Below the pieces are notes generated by a model. That model was not told where the DNA came from, searched no databases, and worked only from the letters and a program-made list of their open reading frames with translations. From Sphingomicrobium clamense (GTDB lineage: Bacteria > Pseudomonadota > Alphaproteobacteria > Sphingomonadales > Sphingomonadaceae), in NCBI RefSeq assembly GCF_019264355.1, contig NZ_JAHVAH010000001.1, forward strand, positions 418,001-482,000: a DNA stretch of 64,000 nt, in the 5' to 3' direction. Made by a program: the position numbers and the translations under genes. Below are positions 7,570 through 16,912 of this stretch, in pieces. The number at the start of each line of letters is the position of its first letter. The stretch's first letter is position 1.

Positions 7570-7913
7570 TCGTCTTCCTTTTCGATGTCGGGGGCGGGGC
7601 CGAACGTATCGCTCTCGTCGACGCCTTCGTCGTCAATATTGGTGATCGGATCGGGCTCGGGCGCCGCGCCGCCTTCGGGCGGGGGCAGGTCGAAGCGGTC
7701 GGGCGCGCGCGGGGTCGAGCGCTTGACGAGTTCGTCGACGCGCTCGGGACGCGCGTCGGGGGGCGTCGAGAGCAGGTCGCCCGCATCGGGCGTCTCGGCG
7801 GCGAGCGCGGGCTTGACCGGGAGCGACTGTCCCTCGGGCGGGCGCAGGTCGCCCATTCGCCCGCACGCGGCAAGCGCGAGGAAACAGGTGGCAAGGCCGA
7901 AAGCGCGGATCAT
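7566..7913 (-). CDS. Small lipoprotein (LptM-like N-terminus)
   Basis: A 115-residue protein starting MIRAFGLATCFLALAACGRM; LAAC is a lipobox, so the mature protein would begin at Cys17 and be lipid-anchored. The following CGRMGDLRPPEG resembles the CGxxGxLxxP start of short lipoproteins found near lysA in proteobacteria (LptM-type). The rest is acidic and proline-rich, likely disordered, ending DIEKEDE. The ATG at 7913 is favoured because it gives a normal signal peptide; a start at 7949 adds an arginine-rich stretch. It is co-transcribed with galU and divergent from the TlpA gene. Confidence 0.7.
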   Translation of the reverse strand: MIRAFGLATCFLALAACGRMGDLRPPEGQSLPVKPALAAETPDAGDLLSTPPDARPERVDELVKRSTPRAPDRFDLPPPEGGAAPEPDPITNIDDEGVDESDTFGPAPDIEKEDE

Positions 7914-7988
7914 GCGACGAGGCTTAGCGAGCCTGCGTGAGGGTGCCAAGCTTGCATCGCGGGCGCGTGCGCCCTAGCGCTGCGCGTC

Positions 7989-8519
7989 ATGAAGAAACTG
8001 ATCATGATCGCCGCCCTGCTGTCGCTGGCTGCCTGCGATGCGGGAAGCGAGGAGCCGAGCGCGGTGTCGCCCACAGGTGCAGGTGTGCAGCGCGAATTTG
8101 CAGGAAGCGAATTGCCGACGCTTGAGATCCTGTCGCCCGAGGGCGAGACGGTGTCGCTGGCCGAGGTGCATGGCGGCGAGCCGATGCTGGTCAATCTGTG
8201 GGCGAGCTGGTGCGCGCCGTGCATCGAGGAATTGCCGACGCTGGTGGAATTGTCGCAGCGCGAGGGCGCGCCGAGCGTGCTGACGCTCAACCAGGACATG
8301 GGGCCGCAGCCTTCGGTGCGCGCGTTCCTCAAGGACAAGGGCCTGACAGGCGTCGAGACGTGGCAGGACGCCGAGATGGGCATGACCGACGCGCTGGCGA
8401 TCCAGATCATGCCGACGACGGTGCTTTACGACGCCCAAGGGCGCGAAGTGTGGCGTTTCGTTGGGGACCTCGACTGGAGTGGCGAGGAAGCGGCGGCGCT
8501 GCTGGCCGAGCTCGACTAG
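7989..8519 (+). CDS. TlpA-family thioredoxin-like lipoprotein
   Basis: A 176-residue exported protein: [20 protein letters not shown] gives a lipobox at Cys16, then a TlpA/ResA-like thioredoxin fold with the active site [13 protein letters not shown] near residue 75. The later [14 protein letters not shown] supplies the cis-Pro motif. Such proteins reduce or exchange disulfides in the periplasm, for example for cytochrome c maturation; the partner here is not evident. Its stop shares CTAG with the dapD stop (convergent, 8516-8519). Confidence 0.9.
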   Translation: MKKLIMIAALLSLAACDAGSEEPSAVSPTGAGVQREFAGSELPTLEILSPEGETVSLAEVHGGEPMLVNLWASWCAPCIEELPTLVELSQREGAPSVLTLNQDMGPQPSVRAFLKDKGLTGVETWQDAEMGMTDALAIQIMPTTVLYDAQGREVWRFVGDLDWSGEEAAALLAELD

Positions 8520-9337
8520 TCGCGAAGTAGCTCGTTAATCCCCGTCTTGGAGCGCGTGCGTTCGTCAACGCGTTTCACGATCACCGCGCAGGCGAGGCTG
8601 GGCCCACCCTTGTCGCTCGGCAGGGTGCCGGGCACCACGACGGCGTAGCTGGGGACGCGGCCGTAGCTGATTTCGCCCGTGGCGCGGTCGACGATCTTGG
8701 TCGAGGCGCCGATGAACACGCCCATCGAGATCACCGCGCCTTCGCCGACCGTCACGCCTTCGGCGATTTCCGAGCGCGCGCCGATGAAGGCGTTATCCTC
8801 GATGATCACCGGGCCCGCCTGGAGCGGTTCGAGCACGCCGCCAATCCCGGTGCCGCCCGAGATATGGACGTTCTTGCCGATCTGCGCGCAGCTGCCGACG
8901 GTGGCCCAGGTGTCGACCATCGTCCCTTCGCCCACATAGGCGCCGAGATTGACGAAGCTGGGCATGAGCACCGCGCCAGGGGCGATATAGGCGCCCTTGC
9001 GGACGATCGCGCCGGGCACCGCGCGGAAGGCGGCGGCCTTGAACTGGTCTTCGCCCCAGCCGTGGAACTTACTGTCGACCTTGTCCCACCACGGCGCGCC
9101 GCCCGGGCCGCCCGAGATGGCGGTCATGGGGTTGAGGCGGAAGGAGAGGAGCACGGCCTTCTTGAGCCACTGGTTGACCTGCCATTCGCCATCGATCTTT
9201 TCGGCGATACGGGCTTCGCCGCTGTCGAGGCGCAGGATCGCGGCTTCGACCGCTTCGCGGATTTCGCCCTGCGTGTCGGCGTCGAGGCCGTCGCGGGCTT
9301 CCCAGGCATTTTCGATCGTGGTCTTGAGGTCGCTCAT
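8516..9337 (-). CDS. dapD: 2,3,4,5-tetrahydropyridine-2,6-dicarboxylate N-succinyltransferase
   Basis: Succinylates tetrahydrodipicolinate in the succinylase branch of lysine and meso-diaminopimelate synthesis. The 273-residue protein has the DapD N-terminal helical domain ([10 protein letters not shown]) and a left-handed beta-helix of hexapeptide repeats ([37 protein letters not shown]). The start at 9337 ([18 protein letters not shown]) is typical of the family and overlaps the stop of the upstream HAD gene as ATGA. Confidence 0.97.
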   Translation of the reverse strand: MSDLKTTIENAWEARDGLDADTQGEIREAVEAAILRLDSGEARIAEKIDGEWQVNQWLKKAVLLSFRLNPMTAISGGPGGAPWWDKVDSKFHGWGEDQFKAAAFRAVPGAIVRKGAYIAPGAVLMPSFVNLGAYVGEGTMVDTWATVGSCAQIGKNVHISGGTGIGGVLEPLQAGPVIIEDNAFIGARSEIAEGVTVGEGAVISMGVFIGASTKIVDRATGEISYGRVPSYAVVVPGTLPSDKGGPSLACAVIVKRVDERTRSKTGINELLRD

Positions 9338-10005
9338 AATTCTCCGTCCAGCATTTGGTGCAGCCAGTCGCCGACATTCTCGATGCGAAAATCGACGATG
9401 GCGGGGTCGTAGGCCTGATGGGCCTGTTCGGACCCGTTGTCGACCCAGATGGTGGTCATGCCGAGCGCCTTGGCGGGCTTCAAATTCTTGACCATGTCTT
9501 CGAACAATACGGCGCGGCCGGGGTCGATCTCGAAACGCTCCAGCAGCAGTTCGTAGCCGTGGAGGCGGGGCTTGGGCTGGAGGTCGTTGGCAAGGATGCA
9601 GTGGACCGCCTCGAACTGCTCCTCGATCCCGAGCCGGCCCAGCACGCGGCGCGCATAAGGCTCGTCGCCATTGGTGAAGATGAATTTTCGGCCGGGGAGG
9701 CGGCCCAGGCCCTCGGCGAGCCGTTCGTCGGCGTCGATCTTGTCGAGCGGGATGTCGTGGACGTCGTTGAGGAAGTCGTGTGGGTCGACGCCATGTTCGG
9801 CCATCAACCCGGCGAGTGTCGTACCATGTTGATAAAAATGGCTTTTCTGGACCCGGTGCGCTTCCGTTTCATTGACGTTCAGCAAGCGACGGATATAGGC
9901 ATTCATGCGTGCATCGATCAGCGTGAAGAGGCCCGACGACGCCGGATAGAGGCAGTTATCGAGGTCGAAGACCCAATCGTCGATATGCGAAAATTCGGGG
10001 TGCAT
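9334..10005 (-). CDS. HAD-superfamily pyrimidine 5'-nucleotidase
   Basis: A 223-residue HAD hydrolase. Motif I is [10 protein letters not shown] near residue 12 (the second Asp is replaced by Asn, as is usual in the Sdt1/Phm8-like pyrimidine 5'-nucleotidase group), motif II is FTNGD, motif III has KPR, and motif IV is LFEDMVKNL. It would dephosphorylate small nucleotides in the cytosol; the substrate is inferred from family only. It is coupled to dapD by an ATGA overlap. Confidence 0.85.
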   Translation of the reverse strand: MHPEFSHIDDWVFDLDNCLYPASSGLFTLIDARMNAYIRRLLNVNETEAHRVQKSHFYQHGTTLAGLMAEHGVDPHDFLNDVHDIPLDKIDADERLAEGLGRLPGRKFIFTNGDEPYARRVLGRLGIEEQFEAVHCILANDLQPKPRLHGYELLLERFEIDPGRAVLFEDMVKNLKPAKALGMTTIWVDNGSEQAHQAYDPAIVDFRIENVGDWLHQMLDGEL

Positions 10006-10096
10006 TGCCGGTTGCCCCTAGCGGCTCGAAAGGTTTTCAGCAAAAACTAACGAGTATGAACTAGCGTTGAGGGCGCTTGAGGAAGGAATTTTCACG

Positions 10097-12397
10097 ATGA
10101 TTCGGAATGGTTTGGCGCGCCCGACCGCGAAAACGATGACGGCAGTGGGGGCAGCCCTCGCGCTGGCCGCTTGTGGTGGTGGCGGTGGTGGTGGCGGAAG
10201 TTCGCCCCGGCCGCTGCCCACGCCGACACCGACTCCTGCCCCGGCCCCTGCGCCCGCACCCGCGCCGACGCCGACCCCGGTCGTCAACGCGGCCGAGTAT
10301 GAATCGTCGATCGCCGCGCTGCAGGCGAACGCGCTTGCGGCCTATAATGAGGGATATACCGGCGCCGGGATCAAGCTGGCGGTGATCGACACCGGCATCA
10401 ATCCGAGCCTGTCCGCCTTTACCGGGCGCATCTCGCCGACCAGCGCCGACGTGGTCGCGAGCCGCGGCATCAGCGACGATGACGGGCACGGGACCGCAGT
10501 CTCCGCCGTGGCGGCGGCCAATGCCGACGGAAACGACATGCTCGGCGTGGCGTTCGAGGCGTCGATCGTGTCGCTGCGCGCCGACGAGGTCGACAGCTGC
10601 ACCGGCGAAGGCGAGGCCGATTGCGAATTTTTCGACCGGCACATCGCCGCCGGTGTCGACCGCGCGGTGTTGGCAGGCGCTAGCGTCATCAACATGTCGC
10701 TGGGCGGCGGTGGCGCCAGCAGCCAGCTGATCGCGTCGCTCCAGGCGGCAGCCGACGCTGGCATCGTCCTGGTCGTGTCCGCAGGCAATGAGGGCGACAC
10801 GCCCGAAGGCGTCAACCCGAACCAGTTCGCGCTCGACATCGCGCAGCAGGTCACTGGCGGGGTCGTCATCATCGCCGGTTCGGTCGGCACCGCGTCCGAC
10901 CCGATCATGATTTCCGACTTCTCCAACCGCGCAGGGACGGGGCGCAATTTCTACCTCACCGCGCGCGGCTATCGCGTGCAGGCACCCGACAATACCGGAA
11001 CCCAATTCCTGTGGTCGGGAACCAGCTTCTCTGCGCCCGCCATTTCGGGTGCCGTGGCGCTGCTTGCGCAGGCCTTCCCCAACCTGACCGGCGCGGAAAT
11101 CGTCGACATCCTGTTCACCAGCGCCGCCGATCGCGGCGACCTCGGGATCGACTCCGTCTATGGCCATGGCGAACTTGACATCGGTGCGGCCATCGCGCCC
11201 GCCGGGACGACCAGCGTCGCGGGCACGAAGACCGCAATCTCGCTCGCCGATAATGGCGAGCTTCCGGCTGCGGCGGGCGACGCCGCACGTCACGCCATGT
11301 CGACGATCATCACCGACCGCTACGACCGCGCCTATGCGTTCGACGTCAACAGCACCCTGTCGCGCGCGGCAGGGCGGCAGCCGCTGCACCAGTCGCTGAC
11401 CGGCTCGACGCTGCGTCATAACAACCTCGATCTGGGCAAGGTCGCATTCTCGGTCTCGATCGCGCCAGAGGGCGGCAGCCGGGTCAATTTCGGCCCGCTG
11501 TTCGAACAGATGGGCAATGTCGATCGCGAACAGGCGCGCCTGATCACGGGCAGCGTGATTGCGCGGATCGACCCCGAAACGCGGGTCGCGTTCGGTTTTT
11601 CGGAAAGTGCGTCGACGCTGACCGACCGCCTGACCGGCGATCACGGCACCGCGTTCCTGGTCGCCAAGGACGGGCAGAACGGTACCGGCTTTACCGCCTC
11701 GCGCGATCATAGTTTTGGCGTCCGCCGCGACTTCGGTCCCGTGGGCGTGACGGTCGCGAGCGAGGCGGGTTCGCGTTGGACTTCGCTGGCCGAGAACGGG
11801 CGCGACGCGCGCTACCGCCTCGACGCGGTGACGCTCGACCGCAAGCTGTTCGGTGAGGGCCGCGTCCGGCTCGGCCTGTCGCTGCTCGACGAACGCGAAA
11901 CGCTGCTCGGCGGCCGCTTGAGTCCGGCGCTCGGCGATGACGGCAAAGGTTCGCAGACGCGGTTTATCGACCTGTCGGTCAACCAGCCGCTGGGCGGCGG
12001 CTTCGCGCTCGGCTTGTCGGCCCGCCGTGGCTGGACCGAGTTTGGCGGCGGTGCCTTCAGGACCGGTGCCTATTCGATCGACGTGCGGCGAGACCGTTTG
12101 CTGACCGCCGACGATCGGCTGGCCTTCCGCCTGTCGCAGCCGCTGCGCGTGGAAAGCGGCGGGCTCGACCTCTATCTGCCGCAGGCATGGGACTGGCGCA
12201 CGGAAAGCGCGACCATGGGCTGGCAGCAGCTGAGCCTGGTGCCGTCGGGGCGCGAGCTGGTCGGCGAAGTCGCCTACGGGCGCGGCCTGCTCGGCGGGCG
12301 GCTCGACCTCAACGCTTACTATCGCCACCAGCCGCAGCACATCGCCACGGCCGACGGCGATGTCGGCGCGGCGATCCGCTTCACGCTGGGACTCTAG
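10097..12397 (+). CDS. S8 (subtilisin-like) serine protease, lipoprotein with C-terminal barrel-like region
   Basis: A 766-residue protease. The signal ends in LAAC (Cys26), followed by eight glycines and a Pro/Thr/Ala linker to residue 61. The catalytic triad is visible: D98 in AVIDTGI, H131 in DGHGTAV and S310 in GTSFSAPA. The last ~380 residues show alternating polar/hydrophobic strands ending AAIRFTLGL, which suggests an outer-membrane beta-barrel as in serine-protease autotransporters, although a lipidated N-terminus is unusual with that. The start is the ATG at 10097, 8 bases after GGAAGGAA; an upstream in-frame start at 10067 lacks a signal peptide. Confidence 0.88.
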   Translation: MIRNGLARPTAKTMTAVGAALALAACGGGGGGGGSSPRPLPTPTPTPAPAPAPAPAPTPTPVVNAAEYESSIAALQANALAAYNEGYTGAGIKLAVIDTGINPSLSAFTGRISPTSADVVASRGISDDDGHGTAVSAVAAANADGNDMLGVAFEASIVSLRADEVDSCTGEGEADCEFFDRHIAAGVDRAVLAGASVINMSLGGGGASSQLIASLQAAADAGIVLVVSAGNEGDTPEGVNPNQFALDIAQQVTGGVVIIAGSVGTASDPIMISDFSNRAGTGRNFYLTARGYRVQAPDNTGTQFLWSGTSFSAPAISGAVALLAQAFPNLTGAEIVDILFTSAADRGDLGIDSVYGHGELDIGAAIAPAGTTSVAGTKTAISLADNGELPAAAGDAARHAMSTIITDRYDRAYAFDVNSTLSRAAGRQPLHQSLTGSTLRHNNLDLGKVAFSVSIAPEGGSRVNFGPLFEQMGNVDREQARLITGSVIARIDPETRVAFGFSESASTLTDRLTGDHGTAFLVAKDGQNGTGFTASRDHSFGVRRDFGPVGVTVASEAGSRWTSLAENGRDARYRLDAVTLDRKLFGEGRVRLGLSLLDERETLLGGRLSPALGDDGKGSQTRFIDLSVNQPLGGGFALGLSARRGWTEFGGGAFRTGAYSIDVRRDRLLTADDRLAFRLSQPLRVESGGLDLYLPQAWDWRTESATMGWQQLSLVPSGRELVGEVAYGRGLLGGRLDLNAYYRHQPQHIATADGDVGAAIRFTLGL

Positions 12398-13153
12398 TCA
12401 GGCGCGGCTCTTGCCGAGCCCCGGAATGAGTGGTCCGACCTTCTTCTGATAGTCGGCATAATCGTCGCCGAAATGGGCGACGAGGTCGCGTTCCTCGTAC
12501 CGGATGCCGATGAAGATATAGGCGGTCATCGACAGCGCGAGCACGAGGTGCCCGACGCTCATTTCGGGCGTCGCCCAAAGCGCGATGAAGAAGCCGAGAT
12601 AGATGGGATGGCGGACCAGCCGGTAATAGCCGGGGGTCTTCATCTCCATCGCGGGCGGGCCGTCGGGACTGCCGTGATAGGCTGCCTGCTGGAGCCCGAA
12701 CAGTTCGAAATGGTTCAAAAGCCAGGTCGAGGTGAACAGGATGAACCAGCCGGTGAAGAACAGCACCCAGAGAATGGTGGCGCCGATCCCGCCGACCGAC
12801 CAGATCGAGACGTCGATCGGATGCCAGAACCACATCAGTGCGGCGAGCAGCAGGCTGGCGACGAGTACATAGGTCGCACGCTCGACGCTCCTGGGCACGC
12901 TGGCGGTCAGCTTGTCCTTGAAGCCGATCCTGGCGGCGACGCTGTGGTGCAGCCCGAACAGGGCAACCAGGCCGACGTTGACGACGATCGCCGTGCCCGT
13001 CGAGGCGCTGAACCGCGCGGCGTCGACCGTGGTCGGGACGACGAAGCCGAAGACCTGGCGAATGTCGCCGACGAACACGACGAACCACAGGAATGTCAGG
13101 AAAAAGACGAGATACGCAGACAACGCATACACCAGCGCAAGAATCTTGCCCAT
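12398..13153 (-). CDS. MddA-like methanethiol S-methyltransferase (NnrU/ICMT membrane family)
   Basis: A 251-residue membrane protein with about six hydrophobic helices and the isoprenylcysteine-methyltransferase-type SAM motif YRLVRHPIYLGFFIALWATP, then IRYEERDLVAHFGDDYADY. The RHP(I/L)YLGF...WATP wording is closest to MddA, which methylates methanethiol to dimethyl sulfide; I rank that above NnrU or a generic ICMT. AAGAGGGGG precedes the ATG at 13153. The stop lies next to that of the convergent protease gene. Substrate is inferred. Confidence 0.65.
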   Translation of the reverse strand: MGKILALVYALSAYLVFFLTFLWFVVFVGDIRQVFGFVVPTTVDAARFSASTGTAIVVNVGLVALFGLHHSVAARIGFKDKLTASVPRSVERATYVLVASLLLAALMWFWHPIDVSIWSVGGIGATILWVLFFTGWFILFTSTWLLNHFELFGLQQAAYHGSPDGPPAMEMKTPGYYRLVRHPIYLGFFIALWATPEMSVGHLVLALSMTAYIFIGIRYEERDLVAHFGDDYADYQKKVGPLIPGLGKSRA

Positions 13154-13232
13154 GATGCTGTCCCCCTCTTTGGAAGGGGCGGTTTATCATAATGGCGGCG
13201 CGTCGGGTAGGGCGGTGCCTAGCCGAGGTAAA

Positions 13233-13592
13233 TCACACGGTAAAACTCTCGCCGCAGCCGCAGGCGCCCTTGGCGTTGGGATTGTCGAAGACGAAGCCGG
13301 CGGCAAAATCGTCTTCCTTCCAGTCCATGACGCTGCCGACGAGGTAGAGCACGCTTGCGCCGTCGACGTAGAACACGCCGCCGGGGGTCTCGATCTTTTC
13401 GTCGAAGGCGGATTCCTCGCTGACATAGTCGACCGAATAGGCGAGGCCGGAGCAGCCGCGGCGCGGGGTCGAGAGTTTGACCCCGATCGCGTCGTCGGGC
13501 GCATTGGACATCAGCTCGGCGATGCGCGCCTCGGCGGCCTCGGTCAGCGAGATCGCGGCAGGGCGCTGCGGACGGGTGGTTTCCACGTTCAT
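13233..13592 (-). CDS. sufA: A-type Fe-S cluster carrier SufA/IscA family
   Basis: A 119-residue HesB/IscA-fold protein that carries Fe-S clusters from the SufBCD scaffold to apoproteins. The three cluster-binding cysteines are in RRGCSGLAY and the C-terminal GACGCGESFTV. It starts at the ATG at 13592, which shares one base with the stop of the upstream sufT gene (TAATG), and is the last gene of the suf operon. The symbol follows the operon context; ErpA-like use is also possible. No hairpin terminator was seen in the 79 bases after it. Confidence 0.9.
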   Translation of the reverse strand: MNVETTRPQRPAAISLTEAAEARIAELMSNAPDDAIGVKLSTPRRGCSGLAYSVDYVSEESAFDEKIETPGGVFYVDGASVLYLVGSVMDWKEDDFAAGFVFDNPNAKGACGCGESFTV

Positions 13593-14047
13593 TACAGCAT
13601 CCCCAATTCTAGGCGCGCTTCGTCGGACATTTTGGAGGGGTCCCAGGGCGGATCCCAAACGAGCTTGACCTCGGCATCGCGAATGCCGGGGACGGAGAGC
13701 ACGCGCAGCTCGACTTCGCCCGGCATGCTTTCCGCGACCGGGCAGTGCGGGGTGGTCAGCGTCATGGTGACGATGCAATCGCCCTCGCTATCCACCGCGA
13801 CGTCGTAAATCAGGCCGAGATTGTAGATGTCGACCGGAATCTCGGGGTCGTAGATGGACTGCAGCGCCTCGATCACCGCCTGCTGGAGATCGCCGCCGGG
13901 CCCTTGCGCGGGGGCAGCGGGCTTCTCCGCGGCGAGGAAGCCGGCGAGATAGTCTTTCTTGCGCTCGAACTCCTCGGTCACGCGGGCGCGCGGCGGGGCA
14001 TCGACCTGGTCGACCGTTTCGGTTTCGATCTTTCGCTCGTCGTTCAT
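13592..14047 (-). CDS. sufT: SufT / MIP18-family Fe-S assembly protein (DUF59)
   Basis: A 151-residue protein with an MIP18 (DUF59) domain over its last ~100 residues: SIYDPEIPVDIYNLGLIYDV, then TLTTPHCPVAESMP with the conserved Cys, and ELVWDPPWDP-like LVWDPPWDPSKMS. Residues 1-50 are a charged, Ala/Pro-rich extension. SufT-type proteins help Fe-S maturation under iron demand. The ATG at 14047 overlaps the sufS stop as ATGA. Confidence 0.9.
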   Translation of the reverse strand: MNDERKIETETVDQVDAPPRARVTEEFERKKDYLAGFLAAEKPAAPAQGPGGDLQQAVIEALQSIYDPEIPVDIYNLGLIYDVAVDSEGDCIVTMTLTTPHCPVAESMPGEVELRVLSVPGIRDAEVKLVWDPPWDPSKMSDEARLELGML

Positions 14048-15258
14048 CCGAAAATCCGTTTCACCTTGTAAATGCCCTCGACCAGCGCAGAGACGTCCGA
14101 GGGGTCGGAGTGGGCCGCGAAGCTGGCGCGGACCGTCGCGGACACGCCGAGATAATCCATCAGCGGCTGGGCGCAATGGTGGCCCGCGCGGACCGCGACG
14201 CCGGCGTCGTCAAGGATGGTCGCGACGTCGTGGCCGTGGACGCCGTCCATGTTGAAGCTGACGATCCCCGCGCTGTCGTCGGGACCGTAGAGGGTGAGGC
14301 CGTCAATCTTGGACAGCTCCTCGCGCGCAAAAGCGACGAGGCCGAGTTCGTGATTGTGGATCGCCTCGCGGCCGAGGCTCGAAAGCCAGTCGGCGGCGGC
14401 ATGGAAGCCGACCGCGCCGACGATGTGCGGCGTGCCGGCTTCGAAGCGGGCGGGGGCGGGCGCGTAGGTCGTGCCGTCCTCGAGGCTGACGCGGTCGATC
14501 ATCGCGCCGCCGCCCTGATAGGGGGGCATGTGATCCAGCAGGCCAGGCTGCGCCCAGAGCGCGCCGACGCCGGTCGGGCCGTAACATTTGTGCGCCGAGA
14601 AGGCGTAGAAATCGACGCCGAGCGCGGCGACATCGACGTCGAGCCGCGGCACTGCCTGGCAGCCGTCGATGAGGATTTTCGCGCCGACCTTGTGCGCCAT
14701 GTCGGCGGCGGCACGCACGTCGAGGGTGGAGCCGAAGACGTTGGAGACGTGGGAGAGCGCGACGAGCTTGTGGTGCTCGCTCAGCATCTCTTCGAGTGCG
14801 CTCAGATCGATGCGCCCGTCAGCGGTGATCGGGCAGACGTCGATGACGGCGCCCGTGCGCTCGGCCAGCATCTGCCACGGCACGATATTGGAATGATGTT
14901 CGAGGCGGCTGAGCAGGATGCGGTCGCCTTCGTTGAGATTGGCCTCGCCCCAGCTGGCAGCGACGAGATTGATCGCCTCGGTTGCGCCGCGGGTGAAGAC
15001 CAGGCCTTCCGGATCGCCGCCGACAAGCCCGGCCACGGCGGCGCGGGCGGCCTCGTAACTGCGCGTCATCGCCGCCGAGCGCTCGTAGACGCCGCGATGC
15101 ACCGTCGCATAGTCGTGCGCGTAGGCGTTGGTGATCGCGTCGATCACCGCCTGCGGCTTCTGCGCGGTCGCGGCGCTGTCGAGATAGTGCCAGCCCTCGG
15201 GGATGCCGGGGAACTGGGCCTTCACGTCGAGCGGGGCGATGTTGGCGGGGGCGTTCAT
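14044..15258 (-). CDS. sufS: Cysteine desulfurase SufS
   Basis: A 404-residue PLP enzyme (group II desulfurase) that takes sulfur from cysteine for the Suf system. Signatures are YLDSAATAQKP, VHRGVYERS, FTRGATEAIN, the PLP lysine in FSAHKCYGPTG and the catalytic Cys in VRAGHHCAQPLM. The start ATG at 15258 overlaps the sufD stop as ATGA; a longer reading of the frame crosses into sufD. No SufE is encoded in this operon. Confidence 0.96.
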   Translation of the reverse strand: MNAPANIAPLDVKAQFPGIPEGWHYLDSAATAQKPQAVIDAITNAYAHDYATVHRGVYERSAAMTRSYEAARAAVAGLVGGDPEGLVFTRGATEAINLVAASWGEANLNEGDRILLSRLEHHSNIVPWQMLAERTGAVIDVCPITADGRIDLSALEEMLSEHHKLVALSHVSNVFGSTLDVRAAADMAHKVGAKILIDGCQAVPRLDVDVAALGVDFYAFSAHKCYGPTGVGALWAQPGLLDHMPPYQGGGAMIDRVSLEDGTTYAPAPARFEAGTPHIVGAVGFHAAADWLSSLGREAIHNHELGLVAFAREELSKIDGLTLYGPDDSAGIVSFNMDGVHGHDVATILDDAGVAVRAGHHCAQPLMDYLGVSATVRASFAAHSDPSDVSALVEGIYKVKRIFG

Positions 15259-15989
15259 CGGGTCAGCGACCTCAGCTGCTGGCGCGCCAGTTCGGCGATC
15301 TCGTCGCTGGGCGCGTCGTCCCACAGGCCGCCGACGAAGCCTTCGAGCAGCAGCGCCTTGGCTTCCTCGGGCGGGAGACCGCGGGCGGCGGCGTAGAAGA
15401 GCTGGTCACGATCGAGTTCGCCGACCGTCGCGCCGTGGGCGCAGGCCACGTCGTCGGCAAATATTTCGAGCTCGGGCTTGGCGTTGGCCGTCGCGCCGCG
15501 GTCGAGGAGCATGGCCTTGACCGACTGTTCGGCGTCGGTGCGCTGGCCTTCGCGGGCGACTTCGATGCGACCGAGATAGGAGCCGGTCGCCTTGCCGCCG
15601 AGCACCGAGCGGATTTCCTGGAAGCTGGTCGCGTCGGGGGCGGGGTGGCGGAGCACGGTAACGATCTCGAGCGTGGCATCGCCAGCACCGAGATTGGCGG
15701 CGTGGAAGCGGAAGTTCGCGCCCTCGCCGAGCGTGATTTCGAGCTCGAGACGGCCGTAGCGCGGGGCGCTGTTGAGCGCCCACAATTCTGCCTTCGCGCC
15801 GGCCTCGACGGTCATGACCGCGCGTCGCACGTCGATCGCCTCGCCCGAAGGCATCCAGACCTCGGCGAAGGGCGCATCCCTGGTGACGTGAATCTCGCGC
15901 GCGGGCGCGAGTTCGTCCCACACTTCGGCAAGCGCCTTGTGGTCCGAATAACGAAATGCTTCGTCCTTATGTGAGGGCAGGGCCGTCAC
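15255..15989 (-). CDS. sufD: Fe-S cluster assembly protein SufD (short form)
   Basis: A 244-residue SufB/SufD-family protein, shorter than the ~420-residue E. coli SufD but a size seen in sphingomonads. Most of it is the beta-helix core; the C-terminal helical part is recognisable as VACAHGATVGELDRDQLFYA followed by RGLPPEEAKALLLEGF, the place where SufC docks. It forms the SufBC2D scaffold with its neighbours. The ATG at 15989 overlaps the sufC stop (ATGA). Confidence 0.92.
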   Translation of the reverse strand: MTALPSHKDEAFRYSDHKALAEVWDELAPAREIHVTRDAPFAEVWMPSGEAIDVRRAVMTVEAGAKAELWALNSAPRYGRLELEITLGEGANFRFHAANLGAGDATLEIVTVLRHPAPDATSFQEIRSVLGGKATGSYLGRIEVAREGQRTDAEQSVKAMLLDRGATANAKPELEIFADDVACAHGATVGELDRDQLFYAAARGLPPEEAKALLLEGFVGGLWDDAPSDEIAELARQQLRSLTR

Positions 15990-16729
15990 GCGAGCACCTC
16001 CGCATAACCTTCGGCTTCGAGCGCCTCGGCCAGTTCCGGACCGCCTGTCTTCACGATGCGGCCATCGGAAAGTACGTGCACCTTGTCCGGGCGGACATGA
16101 TTCAAGAGGCGCTGGTAGTGGGTGATCAGCAGCACGCCCTTATCGGGCTGGCGCATGATCGAGTTGATGCCTTCGCCGACCGCCTTGAGCGCGTCGATGT
16201 CGAGCCCGCTGTCGGTCTCGTCGAGCACGGCGAACTTGGGATCCATGATCCCCATCTGCACCATCTCGGCGCGTTTCTTCTCGCCGCCCGAAAAGCCGAC
16301 GTTGACGGGGCGCTTGAGCATGTCGGCCTTGAGGCCGAGCGCATCGGCCTGGCCGCGCGCGCGCTTGATGAAGTCGGCGCCCGAAAGCTCCTCTTCACCC
16401 CGCTCGCGGCGCATGGCGTTGAGGCCCTCGCGCAGGAATTGGAGCATCGACACGCCCGGAATTTCGACCGGGTACTGGAAGCCGAGGAACAGGCCGGCGG
16501 CGGCGCGTTCATGCGGCTCCATCTCGAACAGGTCGGCGCCGTCGAATTCGACGCTGCCGCCGGTCACTTCATAGCCCGGGCGCCCGCCCAACACGTAGGC
16601 GAGCGTCGACTTGCCCGCGCCATTGGGGCCCATGATGGCATGGACTTCGCCGGCAGGCACTTCGAGGCTCAGCCCTTTCAGAATGGGCTTGTCGCCAACG
16701 GTGGCGGTGAGGTCGGTAATCTTGAGCAT
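15986..16729 (-). CDS. sufC: Fe-S cluster assembly ATPase SufC
   Basis: A 247-residue ABC-type ATPase that drives the SufBCD scaffold. It has Walker A GPNGAGKST near residue 35, a Q-loop (FQYPVEIPGV), the signature FSGGEKKRAEM, Walker B FAVLDETDSGLD and an H-loop (LLITHYQRLL). It is soluble and has no membrane partner. The start at 16729 lies three bases after the stop of the 59-residue gene. Confidence 0.97.
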   Translation of the reverse strand: MLKITDLTATVGDKPILKGLSLEVPAGEVHAIMGPNGAGKSTLAYVLGGRPGYEVTGGSVEFDGADLFEMEPHERAAAGLFLGFQYPVEIPGVSMLQFLREGLNAMRRERGEEELSGADFIKRARGQADALGLKADMLKRPVNVGFSGGEKKRAEMVQMGIMDPKFAVLDETDSGLDIDALKAVGEGINSIMRQPDKGVLLITHYQRLLNHVRPDKVHVLSDGRIVKTGGPELAEALEAEGYAEVLA

Positions 16730-16732
16730 GGC

Positions 16733-16912
16733 TTAGAGCACAAATCCTTGTTTCGCGAATTTCTTGCTGATCTTGTCGATGTCCTTCTGGCTGGTCGTGG
16801 CGATCGCCACGCGGCCGGTATCCTCGTCGGTGTGGACGCCCGTTTCCTTGCAGCTCTTCTCGACGAAGGCGGCGACGTCCTTGGCGATGTCTTTCGGTAC
16901 GTAGCGGATCAT
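16733..16912 (-). CDS. Unknown 59-residue protein between sufB and sufC
   Basis: A short gene coding a charged, soluble 59-residue protein that begins [20 protein letters not shown] and ends [10 protein letters not shown], with one Cys near residue 21 and no membrane segment. The ATG at 16912 overlaps the sufB stop as ATGA, and its stop is three bases from the sufC start, so it is translationally embedded in the operon. I do not recognise a family. The Val/Ile-rich middle ([15 protein letters not shown]) suggests a small alpha/beta fold. The same frame runs on antisense-like through sufB, but only this part is a plausible gene. Confidence 0.7.
   Translation of the reverse strand: MIRYVPKDIAKDVAAFVEKSCKETGVHTDEDTGRVAIATTSQKDIDKISKKFAKQGFVL

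Noticed and set aside
10061..12340. 759-codon open frame opposite the S8 protease
   Set aside because: High-GC antisense shadow: Arg/Asp-rich composition with no motifs, no ribosome-binding site, while the plus strand has a complete protease.
13160..13190. CCCC...GGGG hairpin before the MddA-like gene
   Set aside because: Only four paired bases with part of the ribosome-binding site; too weak to call.
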